Shown here: piece after piece, positions 1-5,810 of the stretch
Layout of the letters: every line of letters begins with the position of its first letter
Position numbering within the stretch: the stretch's first letter is position 1
Origin: Tidjanibacter sp.
GTDB taxonomy: Bacteria > Bacteroidota > Bacteroidia > Bacteroidales > Rikenellaceae
NCBI GenBank assembly: GCA_017379955.1
Contig: JAFNVE010000202.1
Coordinates: forward strand, 1 to 5,810
DNA: 5,810 nucleotides
Direction: 5' to 3'
The notes under the pieces: generated by a model
What the model was told of the DNA's origin: nothing
The model's database searches: none
What the model saw: only the letters and a program-made list of their open reading frames with translations
Program-made: the position numbers and the translations under genes

Positions 1-11
1 CGTTACATGTG

Positions 12-1418
12 TTATTTTCCGATGCAGAACTTGGAGAAGATTTCGGAGAGGATTTGGTCGGAGGTGACTTCGCCGGTGATGGTGCCGAGAAGGTCGAGGA
101 CTTCGCGGATGTCCCTGGCGGTCATTTCGGGGGAGGCGGTGTCCATATTGCCCTTTGCGTGTGCGAGGGCCTCTGCTGCTCTTACAAGTGCCTCGTAGTG
201 GCGCGCGCCGCTCACTGTGACTGCGTCCGTATAGATTCGTTGGCTATCAATCATTGCCGAGATACTCTGCATCAATTCATCAACGCCCACTCCACTCTTA
301 GCCGAGATCGTCACGGCAGGGTGGGGAAGCACTGCATCCAATTTCTCGGCCACAGCCGAGCAATCGCACACTGCTACGTCGCTTTTATTAATCACCACAA
401 GGCATCGTTCGTCTGCCCCGCAGCCAATCTCGCCAAGTACTTCTAAAACGCTATTTTTAGCCTCTTCTGTGCTTTTGGGGAGTGTGGTGCCGTCCACGAG
501 CGCAAGGATGATATGGGCCTCCTCAATAGCCTTACGGCTGCGTTCCATGCCCATCTGCTCCAGCATATCGTTACTGCTATGCAGGCCTGCCGTATCGATA
601 AATAGGAAGTCAACGCCGTCAATATCCAGGTGTTCCTCAATAACATCCCTCGTCGTGCCTGCCACATCCGACACGATAGCCCTTTGGTCGTGCAACAGTG
701 TGTTGAGGAGTGTCGATTTGCCCGCATTGGGTCGGCCGACAATAGCCACGCCAACGCCCTCCTTAATAGCCTTACCAAGGGCAAATGACGAGGTGAGTGA
801 CTCAATCTTCTCGGCAATCTCTGCCATCAGTGCTCTCAGTTCCGAGCGGTCGGCAAACTCTACATCCTCCTCACCAAAGTCGAGTTCCAACTCCAACATT
901 GCGGCAAGATGTAGCAACCTACCTCTCAGCCCCTGCAACTCATCCGAGTAGCCACCTCTCATTTGGCGGCTTGCAAGGTGGTGGGTAGCCCTGTCGTGCG
1001 ATGCGATAATATCTGCCACAGCCTCTGCTTGTGAGAGGTCCATCCTCCCTGCCAAAAAGGCTCTTGCGGTAAACTCGCCCGCTGTGGCTGCTCTGGCTCC
1101 TGCCTCGACAAGACGAGCAATGGTGCGACGGATAATATAGCGCGAGGCGTGAACAGTAATCTCCACCATATCCTCGCCCGTATAGCTGTGTGGTGCCTTA
1201 TAGATAGCCACCACTGCATCATCAATAACACTCCCATCGGCCTCCACAACATCACCATAGAGCATAGTGTAACCCTTTGAATTGGCTACACTACGACCCT
1301 TAGCCGAGCGTACCACGCGGTCGCATATCTCCGCGCACTGCTCGCCACTCATACGGATAACAGCAATTGCGCCACCCGTACCGCTACTAAGAGCCACTAT
1401 GGTATCGTCGGTAATCAT
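12..1418 (-). CDS. mnmE: MnmE (TrmE/ThdF) tRNA uridine-5-carboxymethylaminomethyl modification GTPase
   Basis: MnmE works with MnmG to modify U34 of tRNAs reading split codon boxes, using 5,10-methylene-tetrahydrofolate and GTP hydrolysis. The 468 residues are full length for the family. The N-terminal folate-binding, dimerising domain opens with DDTIVALSSGTGGAIAVIR; a helical domain begins around TAGEFTARAFLAGRMDLSQA (112-131). The inserted G domain has G1 GRPNAGKS (228-235, with the potassium-binding Asn at 231), G2 TTRD (255-258), G3 DTAG (275-278), the presumed catalytic Glu at 287 matching E. coli Glu282, G4 NKSD (344-347) and G5 SAK (372-374). The C-terminus is CIGK, with the conserved Cys at 465. 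No key residue is missing. The ATG is placed just before the conserved DDTIVA block. No Shine-Dalgarno motif is visible. Its partner mnmG is not in the window. Confidence 0.98.
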   Translation of the reverse strand: MITDDTIVALSSGTGGAIAVIRMSGEQCAEICDRVVRSAKGRSVANSKGYTMLYGDVVEADGSVIDDAVVAIYKAPHSYTGEDMVEITVHASRYIIRRTIARLVEAGARAATAGEFTARAFLAGRMDLSQAEAVADIIASHDRATHHLASRQMRGGYSDELQGLRGRLLHLAAMLELELDFGEEDVEFADRSELRALMAEIAEKIESLTSSFALGKAIKEGVGVAIVGRPNAGKSTLLNTLLHDQRAIVSDVAGTTRDVIEEHLDIDGVDFLFIDTAGLHSSNDMLEQMGMERSRKAIEEAHIILALVDGTTLPKSTEEAKNSVLEVLGEIGCGADERCLVVINKSDVAVCDCSAVAEKLDAVLPHPAVTISAKSGVGVDELMQSISAMIDSQRIYTDAVTVSGARHYEALVRAAEALAHAKGNMDTASPEMTARDIREVLDLLGTITGEVTSDQILSEIFSKFCIGK

Positions 1419-1433
1419 TGCCGAGAGTAGGTG

Positions 1434-2348
1434 TTATCTGTAAATTTCGAGTTTCTGACCGATGCGCAGTTTCGATGCATCCTTGATGTTGTTCCACTGC
1501 ATCAGCTGCTTGACCGTAACACCCTCACGACGAGCAATAGCACCCAGCACATCGCCCTTCTTGACGGTGTAGGTATAGGACTCTATGGAGAACTCCTGCT
1601 TGGAGGGGTCGGCCTTGGTAGGTTTCAGATACTGAGCCAGGTACATAGTATCCTTTGCCATAATCGTATCCTGCAAAACAAGGTAGTTCGACAGATCGGT
1701 ACGAGGCAGAGTGAGGGTATATGTCTTGCTCACTGCGGGTACAATATCGAGTCGATATTGGGGATTGAGCGAGCGGATAACATCAATCGGGGTCTTGATT
1801 GTCGAACTCACCTGTTCGAAGTGCATAATGCGGTTGAGGTGAATCGTATCTGTCGCCAGAGGCAGGGGCGAGGGTGTAGCCTCAATGCCGTGCTGACGGT
1901 GGTAGTTGTATGCGTATGTAGCACCGATAAATGCGGGAACATAGTTGCGGGTCTCCTTGGGCAGATAGGGGTAGATGCTCCAGAAGTCGGTGGCACCCTC
2001 ACCTGCACGGCGCATAGCCTTGTTTACATTGCCAGGGCCACAGTTATAGGCAGCCAGCGCAAGTGTCCAATCGCCATACATATTATAGAGGTCTTTGAGG
2101 AACTTGCAGGCAGCACGGGTAGCCAACAGAGGGTCTTGTCGCTGGTCGATAAAGGAGGTAATCTCCAGACCGTAACTGCGACCGGTCGAGAGCATAAACT
2201 GCCACAAACCAACAGCACCGGCACGCGAACGAGCCACAGGCGACAGTGCCGATTCAATAACGGGCAACATCCTAAGTTCCAGCGGCATACCTGCTTTATC
2301 CAACTCCTCCTCAATCATCGGGAAGTAGTATTGCGACAAGCCGAGCAC
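1434..2348 (-). CDS. mltD: Catalytic and LysM part of MltD-like lytic transglycosylase (post-frameshift frame)
   Basis: Lytic transglycosylases cleave the MurNAc-GlcNAc bond of peptidoglycan and leave 1,6-anhydroMurNAc ends. Counting from the GTG at 2348, the fold contains the catalytic Glu at residue 32 (PVIESALSP; codon 2253-2255), SRAGAVGLWQFM at 41-52, and AAYNCGPGNVNKAM at 99-112, the three SLT/MltD motifs. A degenerate LysM-like segment lies near 165-216 (HFEQVSS, SLNPQYRLDIVP). A clear LysM domain sits at about 258-303 (YTVKKGDVLGAIA to LRIGQKLEIY) and should bind peptidoglycan glycan. The GTG is not likely the native start: the same frame is homologous upstream (STYSK), and no signal peptide would be made from it. 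If the shift is real, this part would lack export and be inactive for wall cleavage. mnmE follows after 15 bases. Confidence 0.9.
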   Translation of the reverse strand: MLGLSQYYFPMIEEELDKAGMPLELRMLPVIESALSPVARSRAGAVGLWQFMLSTGRSYGLEITSFIDQRQDPLLATRAACKFLKDLYNMYGDWTLALAAYNCGPGNVNKAMRRAGEGATDFWSIYPYLPKETRNYVPAFIGATYAYNYHRQHGIEATPSPLPLATDTIHLNRIMHFEQVSSTIKTPIDVIRSLNPQYRLDIVPAVSKTYTLTLPRTDLSNYLVLQDTIMAKDTMYLAQYLKPTKADPSKQEFSIESYTYTVKKGDVLGAIARREGVTVKQLMQWNNIKDASKLRIGQKLEIYR

Positions 2349-2818
2349 CTTGCTATAAGTGCTTTGTTGGTCGTGGTGTACGACACGATATGACGCTTTA
2401 CCACATCATTAAACTTCATCGGGATTGGGGAGAGAATCTTCGAGAGTCGCTCCGCATATACCGAGTCGGGAATATTTGTAACTACCTGATATGTAGAGTC
2501 AATATTGATAAACTCGCTGATAAATGTCTCGAACGCTGCCACGCTGCTCTGCTCCTGCCATTGGGTAAGAAGCGAGTCGTACACCGCAGGGTCGGTGAAG
2601 GTCATTGTGTCGAGTGGCGATATGGTGTCGCCGGCCAAGAGCAACGAATCTGCCGACAGACTATCAGGTTGTGAAGCCATTGCCTCTTCGAGGGCCTGGG
2701 TGGCAATCTGGTTTACTATTGCCTCCACGCCAGCGGGTGGATCTTGTGGTGTGGGTAGATGTTTGATGGGGGTTGAGGTGGCAAGCAGTGTGAGAACAAT
2801 TGTCGAAAGAGTGTGCAT
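2315..2818 (-). CDS. N-terminal fragment of MltD-like protein (pre-frameshift frame)
   Basis: This frame runs 167 codons from an ATG; a TAG four codons upstream rules out a longer start. Residues 4-14 (LSTIVLTLLAT) form a short hydrophobic segment that could be a weak export signal, but the n-region lacks Lys or Arg and no clear AxA cleavage site is visible. Residues 30-95 are acidic and rich in Asp-Ser-Leu (for example PDSLSADSLL), resembling the linker of the upstream DUF5683 protein. FNDVVKRHIVSYT at 136-148 matches the start of the MltD catalytic region as I recall it (typically F/N-x-VV-x-x-Y/H-I-x-x-Y). The last residues, from about 150, are out-of-frame translation and probably not native. 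The upstream gap is A-rich without a Shine-Dalgarno motif, as is usual in Bacteroidota. Confidence 0.75.
   Translation of the reverse strand: MHTLSTIVLTLLATSTPIKHLPTPQDPPAGVEAIVNQIATQALEEAMASQPDSLSADSLLLAGDTISPLDTMTFTDPAVYDSLLTQWQEQSSVAAFETFISEFINIDSTYQVVTNIPDSVYAERLSKILSPIPMKFNDVVKRHIVSYTTTNKALIARCSACRNTTSR
2357..2380 (-). other. Frameshift junction in mltD
   Basis: In this interval the conserved reading frame changes. The upstream frame reads IVSYTT and the downstream frame reads DQQSTYSK. The codon ACG at 2374-2372 followed by GAC can be joined if one base is restored, for example a lost G next to the G at 2372. The local minus-strand sequence is TACACCACGACCAACAAAGC. There is no long homopolymer, only an AAA triplet. 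A two-base insertion would also restore the frame but would shorten the loop by one residue compared with remembered homologues. Confidence 0.75.
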
Positions 2819-2851
2819 CGCTGTTGTCTATTTTTCAGTATTTATTATTCG

Positions 2852-4186
2852 TTAAAAAGTAAATGATAGCCCTACACCAAGTGTATTCTGAGCACCAAGT
2901 CCTGTGGTACCGATAGTGGTGGTCACGGGAGATATATTCATCGTCAGGTCGTCGCTGATGTCGTAGTCCTGCATATGGGCATCGATATGTGCATCCATAA
3001 TGTTGAGCAGATAGACTCCGACCATACCGATAATTGAAAGGTCGCGGTTACGACGATATTGGTTTTTAAGGTTTTGCAGGAAACTTTCATCATATCGACC
3101 ATTGAATTCATCTATGGTCGCATCATCGCCATCGGTCACCAAATCGTAGGCAAGTTTGAAACGCTGATAACCACGGTTGTTCCAATCGATAATATATCCC
3201 ATAGTCACCATACCACCCACAAAGATAGGGGTCTTCCAGAAACTACCATTATATATCTGACCGGCACCAGGGCATACCATTGAGAGGGTAGTGGCCTTTT
3301 GAATCTTGCTCGTCTCGGAGGGGTAGTTGATAACACCATCGGTGAGCAGTGCCATATATGATATAATCGTTCCCGCGAAGAGTACCTGACGATAGGTGTT
3401 ATGGCGAATCATCTCTGTCTGTACGGGGTCAATCTTTTCGCGCGAAGCACCTGTGCGAATCAGAGCATCGTACTCAGCCTTGAAGGATTGGTATTTCTTG
3501 TTCTGTTGCAGACCAAAGACCAATGGAGTGCCGATTGCAGCATAGCCGATGGGTATCTTCCACGCCTGATTGTTGTAGACCTGTGCCGTACCCGGGAGAA
3601 CTGCCGAAAGGGCTGTCAGTTTGCCGAGAGGCAGTGTGTCGCGGAAGATTTTGTTGTGGCGTACGAGTGGTGTCGCTGTCGAGTCACTCTTCTCGCCATC
3701 GGTTTGCAATCCTCTGAGCGAGGCTATGGTTATAGAGTCGAGAGGTATAGCCATCTCCTCAGCGATTGAGTCGGGATTGATTGAGAGGTTCGGCAGGAGT
3801 GTGTGCAGTCGGGCAAGCGAAAGGGAGTCGATAAGGCTCTCCGAGCCTAACGAGTCGACTACAAGCAGAGCTCCCGTAGTGTCGGCCTTGATAGAGGCAG
3901 CACGATAGGTTGTGCCGAGCGAGTCGGTGAAGATAAGATTGCCGAGCGAGTCTATTTTAGGGAGGCGCATCTCTGCAAGTTTTGCCGAGTCGATAATCTC
4001 TGGCACCTCATCCAGCGTACGCATACCGCCACTGACGATAAAGGCACGACGCAACGAGTCGGCGCGCTCCACTGCACGCTCTCTCGCCTCACGCTCTTTG
4101 CGGTTTTGTGCGCTAAGGCTCTGTGGGACAAGCACCCCGCAGAGTATCAGCACCAAGACAGCAACCAGAAATCTCCCTCTCTTCAC
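2852..4186 (-). CDS. Secreted or envelope DUF5683 protein with duplicated domain
   Basis: This 444-residue protein has a clear N-terminal signal sequence: basic MKRGR, a hydrophobic run to about residue 20, and a likely signal peptidase I site after SLSA (26). A charged, Asp/Ser/Leu-rich linker spans about 28-185. Two related modules follow at about 188-287 and 296-402, each opening with a PG-x-x-Q-x-YN motif (PGTAQVYNNQAWK, PGAGQIYNGSFWK). The second ends in the DAHIDAHMQDYDISDDL stretch that I recall as typical of DUF5683. Both contain hydrophobic segments that may be membrane helices. The DUF's function is unknown to me; its place after parAB and before mltD is a common Bacteroidales arrangement and suggests an envelope role. 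The start is GTG: a TAG lies three codons upstream and no ATG occurs before residue 55. Family assignment is from remembered motifs. Confidence 0.88.
   Translation of the reverse strand: MKRGRFLVAVLVLILCGVLVPQSLSAQNRKEREARERAVERADSLRRAFIVSGGMRTLDEVPEIIDSAKLAEMRLPKIDSLGNLIFTDSLGTTYRAASIKADTTGALLVVDSLGSESLIDSLSLARLHTLLPNLSINPDSIAEEMAIPLDSITIASLRGLQTDGEKSDSTATPLVRHNKIFRDTLPLGKLTALSAVLPGTAQVYNNQAWKIPIGYAAIGTPLVFGLQQNKKYQSFKAEYDALIRTGASREKIDPVQTEMIRHNTYRQVLFAGTIISYMALLTDGVINYPSETSKIQKATTLSMVCPGAGQIYNGSFWKTPIFVGGMVTMGYIIDWNNRGYQRFKLAYDLVTDGDDATIDEFNGRYDESFLQNLKNQYRRNRDLSIIGMVGVYLLNIMDAHIDAHMQDYDISDDLTMNISPVTTTIGTTGLGAQNTLGVGLSFTF
2981..3625 (-). repeat. Two divergent tandem domain copies inside the DUF5683 protein
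   Basis: At the protein level, residues 188-287 (bases 3625-3326) and 296-402 (bases 3301-2981) align along their length. Shared positions include LS-x-V-x-PG-x-x-Q-x-YN, then W-K-x-PI, then YQ-x-FK-x-x-YD, a variable loop, and a closing Arg-x-x-x-x-x-G hydrophobic helix ending near an Asp. The DNA copies are too diverged to read as a nucleotide repeat, so this is an old duplication rather than a recent one. The second copy keeps the DAH-x-DAH ending and the first does not. Confidence 0.7.
3913..3952 (-). repeat. 13-bp direct repeat encoding Asp-Ser-Leu-Gly, 27-bp period
   Basis: The 13-mer GACTCGCTCGGCA (minus strand) occurs at 3952-3940 and again at 3925-3913, an exact nine-codon period. 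It encodes the DSLG of residues 79-82 and 88-91 in the DUF5683 protein. Further DSL units at 111-113 and 120-122 lie in the same linker, and the hexamer gagtcg recurs on the plus strand across about 3720-4065. This looks like a low-complexity linker growing by short duplications, not a regulatory repeat. Confidence 0.6.
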
Positions 4187-4194
4187 TCTCCTCT
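4187..4194 (-). promoter_or_regulatory. Purine-rich, Shine-Dalgarno-like leader next to a GTG start
   Basis: The bases before the DUF5683 GTG codon read AGAGGAGA on the minus strand, a good anti-SD match (GGAG), but the core ends only one base from the GTG. That is much closer than the usual 5-9 bases. Bacteroidota generally do not depend on SD pairing, so its role is uncertain. The GTG is still the best start because the signal peptide follows immediately. Confidence 0.35.
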
Positions 4195-4202
4195 ATATTC
4201 TT

Positions 4203-5060
4203 TTACAACTTATTCAACTTCGAAATCATCGCCTCGACCTCCTCATCGGACGAGAAACCGATAACGATTTTGCCCTTGCCGCCCTCGGTGCGCTTAATCT
4301 TGATATCCTCGGTAAGCAGAAGCGACAAACGCTCAACCAGACGAGTGTAACTCTCAGGGAACTCCTCCTCAGCCTCTGCTGTGGGCTTGACGGTTGTAGC
4401 CTTCTTGGCAAGTTGCTCGGTGGCTCTTACCGACAGACCCTTGCGTACGCACTTGCGCAGGAGTGCGCTCTGTGCCTCCTCGGGAGCCGATGCGATAGCC
4501 TTTGCGTGACCCATAGAGATAGCATCCTCTTTCAGAGCTGCCTGAATCTCGGGCGACATCTGCAACAGACGGAGATAGTTTGCAACGGTCGAGCGTTTTT
4601 TACCTACACGCTGTGCTACATTTTCCTGCGTTACACCGCACTCGTCAATCAGACGACCGAGGCTGATTGCAATCTCCATTGCGTTCAAATCCTGACGCTG
4701 GATATTTTCAACCAGAGCCATCTCGTGGAGCTCTACCTCATCCACCTCGCGGATGTAGGCGGGTACCTTTTCCAAGCCTGCTGCCTGCGATGCACGCCAA
4801 CGACGCTCACCGCTGATAATCATATATTTGCCGGCAACATCCTTCTTGACTGTGATGGGTTGAATCAGACCGAGTGTGCGAATCGAATCTGCCAACTCGG
4901 CGAGTGCCTCCTGGTCAAAGTTTGTGCGGGGCTGATTGGGGTTGGGGATAATATCACCAACAGCAATCTCCTCCAATCGGGCTACACTCTTAGCCTCCTC
5001 CGAGAGGGATTCGATATCGAGAATCGCGCCCAATCCGCGTCCTAAGCCTTTATTCTTCAT
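4203..5060 (-). CDS. parB: ParB/Spo0J chromosome-partitioning CTPase and parS-binding protein
   Basis: ParB loads at parS sites, spreads as a CTP-dependent clamp and stimulates ParA. The 285 residues show the family's full architecture. The N-terminal KGLGRGLGAIL (residues 4-14) is the ParA-interacting tail. The CTP-binding domain follows with NPNQPR at 40-45, GERRWRA at 84-90 and VENIQRQDLNAME at 117-129. The helix-turn-helix lies near 144-167 (TQENVAQRVGKKRSTVANYL), SMGHAKAI is at 182-189, and a C-terminal dimerisation domain covers about 235-285. The ATG at 5060 was chosen because the conserved KGLGRGLG tail starts three residues later; a TTG at 5144 in the same frame would add 28 non-homologous residues and overlap parA. 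The leader before the ATG is A/G-rich (AAAAGAGATATAGAT). The stop codon is 16 bases from the next gene. Confidence 0.97.
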   Translation of the reverse strand: MKNKGLGRGLGAILDIESLSEEAKSVARLEEIAVGDIIPNPNQPRTNFDQEALAELADSIRTLGLIQPITVKKDVAGKYMIISGERRWRASQAAGLEKVPAYIREVDEVELHEMALVENIQRQDLNAMEIAISLGRLIDECGVTQENVAQRVGKKRSTVANYLRLLQMSPEIQAALKEDAISMGHAKAIASAPEEAQSALLRKCVRKGLSVRATEQLAKKATTVKPTAEAEEEFPESYTRLVERLSLLLTEDIKIKRTEGGKGKIVIGFSSDEEVEAMISKLNKL

Positions 5061-5077
5061 ATCTATATCTCTTTTAG

Positions 5078-5810
5078 TTATTCTGCTTTTTTGGGTCCCT
5101 TGTTGTTTCTGCGCAGGAACTCGGTTGCGCAATCCATATAGCAACGACTACCGGTACTTGCCGCATCGTAGAGAATTACGGGAATGCCGTGACTTGGAGC
5201 CTCGTCAAGTCTTACATTGCGCTGAATTACGGCGTCATACACCAAATGCTTGAAGTGGTCGCGTACCTCCAAAATCACCTGATTGGCGAGTTTCGAGCGC
5301 GAATACATTGTCATCAAGAAGCCCTCAATGTCGAGCGACGGGTTGAGTTTGCTCTTCACCATCTTGATAGTGCTGAGGAGTTTGCCCAAGCCTTCGAGTG
5401 CGAAATAACCACACTGCACGGGAACGAGTACCGAGTCCGACGCTACAAGTGCATTGACGGTGGTGAAACCGAGCGAAGGTGAGCAGTCGATAAAGATAAA
5501 GTCGTACTTCTCCTTGATGGGGTCGAGCACCTCTTTCATCTTGTAGTGGCCACCACCCTCGGTAGCAAGCTCTGCATCTGCGCCCACCAGATTGATACTC
5601 GAAGGCAACAGGTCCAGACCCTTTACATCCTCACAAGCGACAATCACATCTTCTGCCTTGCACTCGCCAACGATACACTCGTAGATACCCTTGTTCTTGA
5701 TGTTATGACCAAGACCAGAGGTAGCATTTGCCTGAGGATCGGCGTCGACCAGCAATACTTTATGACCCAAAATTGCAACATTTGCTGCAAGGTTTATGGC
5801 GGTGGTTGTC
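5078..5810 (-). CDS. parA: ParA/Soj chromosome-partitioning ATPase, partial (N-terminus beyond window)
   Basis: ParA is a deviant-Walker ATPase. It binds DNA non-specifically as an ATP dimer and works with ParB to move replication origins apart. The visible 243 codons begin inside the Walker A loop: the first residues are TTTAINLAANVAILGHK, the usual continuation of a GGVGKTTT motif, so only about 15 N-terminal residues are missing. Other signatures are the A' motif DADPQANATSG at residues 22-32, Walker B FIFIDCSPS near 104-112, and the C-terminal block RNVRLDEAPSHGIPV near 197-211 followed by a typical EFLRRN end. The TTG at 5770 is not the start, because the frame stays open and homologous upstream of it. 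parB follows after 17 bases. The length and motifs match the chromosomal Soj type without the extra N-terminal DNA-binding domain of P1/F-type plasmid ParA, although the missing N-terminus limits that statement slightly. Confidence 0.97.
   Translation of the reverse strand, partial: TTTAINLAANVAILGHKVLLVDADPQANATSGLGHNIKNKGIYECIVGECKAEDVIVACEDVKGLDLLPSSINLVGADAELATEGGGHYKMKEVLDPIKEKYDFIFIDCSPSLGFTTVNALVASDSVLVPVQCGYFALEGLGKLLSTIKMVKSKLNPSLDIEGFLMTMYSRSKLANQVILEVRDHFKHLVYDAVIQRNVRLDEAPSHGIPVILYDAASTGSRCYMDCATEFLRRNNKGPKKAE

Larger units (their letters stand above)
1434..2818 (-). pseudogene. mltD: mltD-like lytic transglycosylase gene split by an apparent frameshift
   Basis: Two overlapping minus-strand frames together make one MltD-type protein of about 460 residues: an N-terminal part read from 2818 and a catalytic plus LysM part read to 1434. 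The first frame loses homology after VVKRHIVSYTT (near 2372) and runs out at 2315. The second frame is open and homologous from about the same point, reading DQQSTYSKVLGLSQYYFP. Going from first to second needs a -1 shift, equivalent to one missing base. Adding a single base near 2372 joins them with the spacing I remember for intact Bacteroides homologues. Whether this is a real mutation or a sequencing or assembly error cannot be decided here. No classical slippery heptamer supports programmed frameshifting. The catalytic half shows no decay, which leans towards an error or a very recent mutation. Confidence 0.8.

Noticed and set aside
1..11. Terminator or downstream gene after mnmE
   Set aside because: Only 11 bases remain after the stop codon, too few to show a hairpin or another gene.
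2354..2380. Programmed -1 ribosomal frameshift in mltD
   Set aside because: No X-XXY-YYZ slippery heptamer is in the correct phase; the nearest codons (AAC AAA) would mispair after slipping. MltD homologues are not known to me to use recoding.
1431..2393. Plus-strand open frame of 320 codons antisense to the mltD-like gene
   Set aside because: It mirrors the catalytic and LysM coding region exactly, and its translation has no family features. The minus-strand frame has clear catalytic motifs.
3912..5045. Plus-strand open frame of 377 codons antisense to parB and part of the DUF5683 gene
   Set aside because: It lies opposite well-supported genes, its translation is Leu/Ser/Cys-rich without recognisable motifs, and it spans two genes and their gap. 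It is a codon-bias shadow.
5061..5144. Upstream TTG start extending parB by 28 codons
   Set aside because: The extension overlaps the parA end and adds non-conserved residues, while the ATG at 5060 sits right before the conserved N-terminal KGLGRGLG.
5445..5480. Possible parS-like site around ggtggtgaaacc
   Set aside because: It matches only a few bases of the tGTTTCACGTGAAACa palindrome and is not symmetric. No parS was found elsewhere in the window.
5768..5770. TTG as the start of parA
   Set aside because: The frame continues upstream with Walker A sequence (TTTAINLAAN) to the window edge, so the gene is simply truncated by the window.
4203..5810. Plasmid or mobile-element partition system
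   Set aside because: The proteins match the chromosomal Soj/Spo0J type and sit among housekeeping genes. No replication, transposase or toxin genes are nearby.

Overview
The window is a compact stretch of bacterial chromosome with all genes on the minus strand, read from high to low coordinates. The gene set points to the phylum Bacteroidota, order Bacteroidales: a chromosomal ParA/ParB pair, then a DUF5683 envelope protein, then an MltD-like lytic transglycosylase with C-terminal LysM repeats. The roughly even base composition and several protein features would suit an Alistipes/Rikenellaceae-like genome. That lower-rank guess is an inference from memory of these families, not a tested placement.

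Layout in transcription order: (1) parA, 5810 down to 5078, cut by the window edge inside the Walker A motif; (2) parB, 5060-4203; (3) a DUF5683 protein with a GTG start, 4186-2852; (4) an mltD-like gene, 2818-1434, split into two overlapping reading frames by an apparent one-base deletion near 2372; (5) mnmE, 1418-12, complete. Gaps are 17, 16, 33 and 15 bases. No terminator-like hairpin was seen between genes, so a single transcript is plausible. About 98% of the window is coding, and no stretch over 300 bases lacks a gene. I found no tRNA, rRNA, CRISPR array, insertion sequence or parS site.

How the genes fit together: ParA and ParB form the origin-segregation machine. The DUF5683 protein carries a signal peptide and MltD is expected to be exported, so both should act at the envelope, MltD by cutting peptidoglycan. 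MnmE modifies the wobble uridine of certain tRNAs. Chromosome segregation, wall remodelling and tRNA modification therefore share one probable operon. The parAB-mnmE proximity recalls the origin-near mnmE-mnmG-rsmG-parA-parB cluster of other bacteria, here rearranged.

The window looks like ordinary housekeeping DNA, and I see no new biological system. The points worth checking are the mltD frameshift, the internal duplication in the DUF5683 protein, its Asp-Ser-Leu-rich linker with a DNA-level repeat, and the rearranged parAB-mnmE neighbourhood.
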